The notes beneath the pieces are model-generated. The model ran no database searches. It was not told the DNA's origin and saw only the letters and a program-made list of their open reading frames with translations. Positions 5,353-6,126 of a stretch of 6,126 nt of DNA are shown in pieces. The DNA is taken from assembly GCA_947456845.1 (NCBI GenBank), contig CANGUJ010000256.1, positions 1-6,126 on the forward strand, in the 5' to 3' direction. The translations under genes and the position numbers were made by a program. Position 1 is the stretch's first letter; each line of letters starts with the position of its first letter. The stretch is from Burkholderiales bacterium. GTDB lineage: Bacteria > Pseudomonadota > Gammaproteobacteria > Burkholderiales > JAEUOS01.

Positions 5353-6126
5353 TTATTCCGGCCCGATGGTGGCCGGTTCCCCGCGGGCGGGCAGGACTTG
5401 GCGCACCAGGGTCACGTTGCGGTTGCGCTTGCGGCCCTCCACATAGGGCCGCAGGATGCGGAACACCTCGTGGTCGAACTCGCCGCCGGTGCCGTCGGCC
5501 CCGGCGAGGCGCCATTGGTCGACGGTCAATACGGCTTCGCGGCCGGTGGCGGGGTCGCGTTCCACAAGATCGATCGGTCCGTCGTAGGGCCAAGCAGGCA
5601 ATGCCAGTGGCGCCATCGCCGCACGCAGGCGCTGCCAATGCGCCGCCCCCTCTTCCTTGCCGCAGCACGCACCCGCACAGCGGCGCACCTGGAAGGCGAA
5701 GCAGGGCGTGTCGGCCGGTTCGTCGCGGCGCCGCCGCTGCAGCCCCAGCGCTTTCATGCACAGGTGGTGTTCGTCGGCCAGCATGGCCAGCGTCGCGCGC
5801 GCGCCGGCGCGGCTGGCGAAGGGGCCGTAGAGCCCGGACTGGCCTTCAACCGCCACGCCGGCGAGCGCCGGCAAGTCGAGCGTGCGCGCCGCATCGTCGA
5901 GCCGCAGCGCCACCGCGCCGGTGCGCTTGCGCAGCTTGACGTTGTGCGCCGGCATGCGCTCGCGCACCAGCCGGGCTTCCAGCAGCAGGGCCGAGAGTTC
6001 GCCGGCGGTCTCGATCCACTCGATGCGGCGCAATTCCTCCGAGAGCCGCACGCCGCGGTCGCTGCCCCAGTCCCCGGAAAAATGCCCGCCCACCCGTTCG
6101 CGCAACGACTTGGCCTTGCCGATGTA
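5353..6126 (-). CDS. GIY-YIG endonuclease of the Cho/UvrC-homologue family, N-terminus cut by window edge
   Basis: The frame is open to the last base, and the first visible residues are YIGKAKSLRERV, the second half of the GIY-YIG motif, with catalytic Arg at visible residue 11. The metal-binding Glu is residue 50 in ALLLEARLVRE. This nuclease domain cuts DNA 3' of a lesion after UvrAB recognition. The remainder matches the Cho (excinuclease Cho, UvrC-like N-half) C-terminal region as I recall it: LYGPF, DEHHLC, RCAGACCGKE and FDHEVFRIL. The 257 visible residues roughly equal E. coli Cho (about 295) minus its first strands. Cys123, C142, C150 and C154 form a cluster whose last three have the spacing (8, then 4) of the UvrC cysteines reported to bind a 4Fe-4S cluster. 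It lacks the UvrC helix-hairpin-helix tail. The missing N-terminus could be short, as in E. coli Cho, or a fused DnaQ-type 3'-5' exonuclease, a known arrangement in related bacteria; this cannot be decided here. A TTG at 6105 is not the start, because the YIG motif lies upstream of it. Confidence 0.88.
   Translation of the reverse strand, partial: YIGKAKSLRERVGGHFSGDWGSDRGVRLSEELRRIEWIETAGELSALLLEARLVRERMPAHNVKLRKRTGAVALRLDDAARTLDLPALAGVAVEGQSGLYGPFASRAGARATLAMLADEHHLCMKALGLQRRRRDEPADTPCFAFQVRRCAGACCGKEEGAAHWQRLRAAMAPLALPAWPYDGPIDLVERDPATGREAVLTVDQWRLAGADGTGGEFDHEVFRILRPYVEGRKRNRNVTLVRQVLPARGEPATIGPE

Overview
The window is GC-rich bacterial DNA, densely packed with genes in the style of the Alcaligenaceae (Bordetella/Achromobacter-like Betaproteobacteria). 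That assignment rests on base composition and on two unrelated Bug-type (TctC-family) periplasmic solute-binding proteins with no membrane components beside them, a hallmark of that family. It is an inference; no marker gene in the window fixes the genus.

Layout from left to right. Positions 1-693 (minus) hold the N-terminal part of a thiamine-diphosphate (ThDP) enzyme of the acetolactate synthase/benzoylformate decarboxylase superfamily, cut by the window edge. It is read after, and almost touching, a Bug solute-binding protein gene at 695-1687 (minus). An 80-bp divergent intergenic region follows. From it a plus-strand pair is read: a two-Rossmann FAD/NAD(P)H oxidoreductase of the FMO/CzcO type (1768-3216), overlapping by ATGA with an epoxide-hydrolase-like alpha/beta hydrolase (3213-4262). 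Fifteen bases later a second Bug protein gene ends convergently (4278-5276, minus). The right edge (5353-6126, minus) holds most of a GIY-YIG nuclease of the Cho/UvrC-homologue type, cut by the window edge. No intergenic stretch exceeds about 80 bp, and I see no RNA genes, CRISPR arrays, mobile elements or large repeats.

How the parts may work together. The central four genes look like a small accessory catabolic island: periplasmic capture of a small, probably carboxylated compound (Bug proteins), oxygenation by the flavoprotein, hydrolysis by an Asp-nucleophile hydrolase, and C-C chemistry on a 2-oxo acid by the ThDP enzyme. The sequence supports each family, but the substrate and the joint pathway are inference. 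The most notable details are a promoter placed so that the flavoprotein mRNA would be leaderless, the strict translational coupling of flavoprotein and hydrolase, and a low-complexity insertion with a short repeat inside the hydrolase cap. The nuclease belongs to DNA repair and is probably unrelated to the island.
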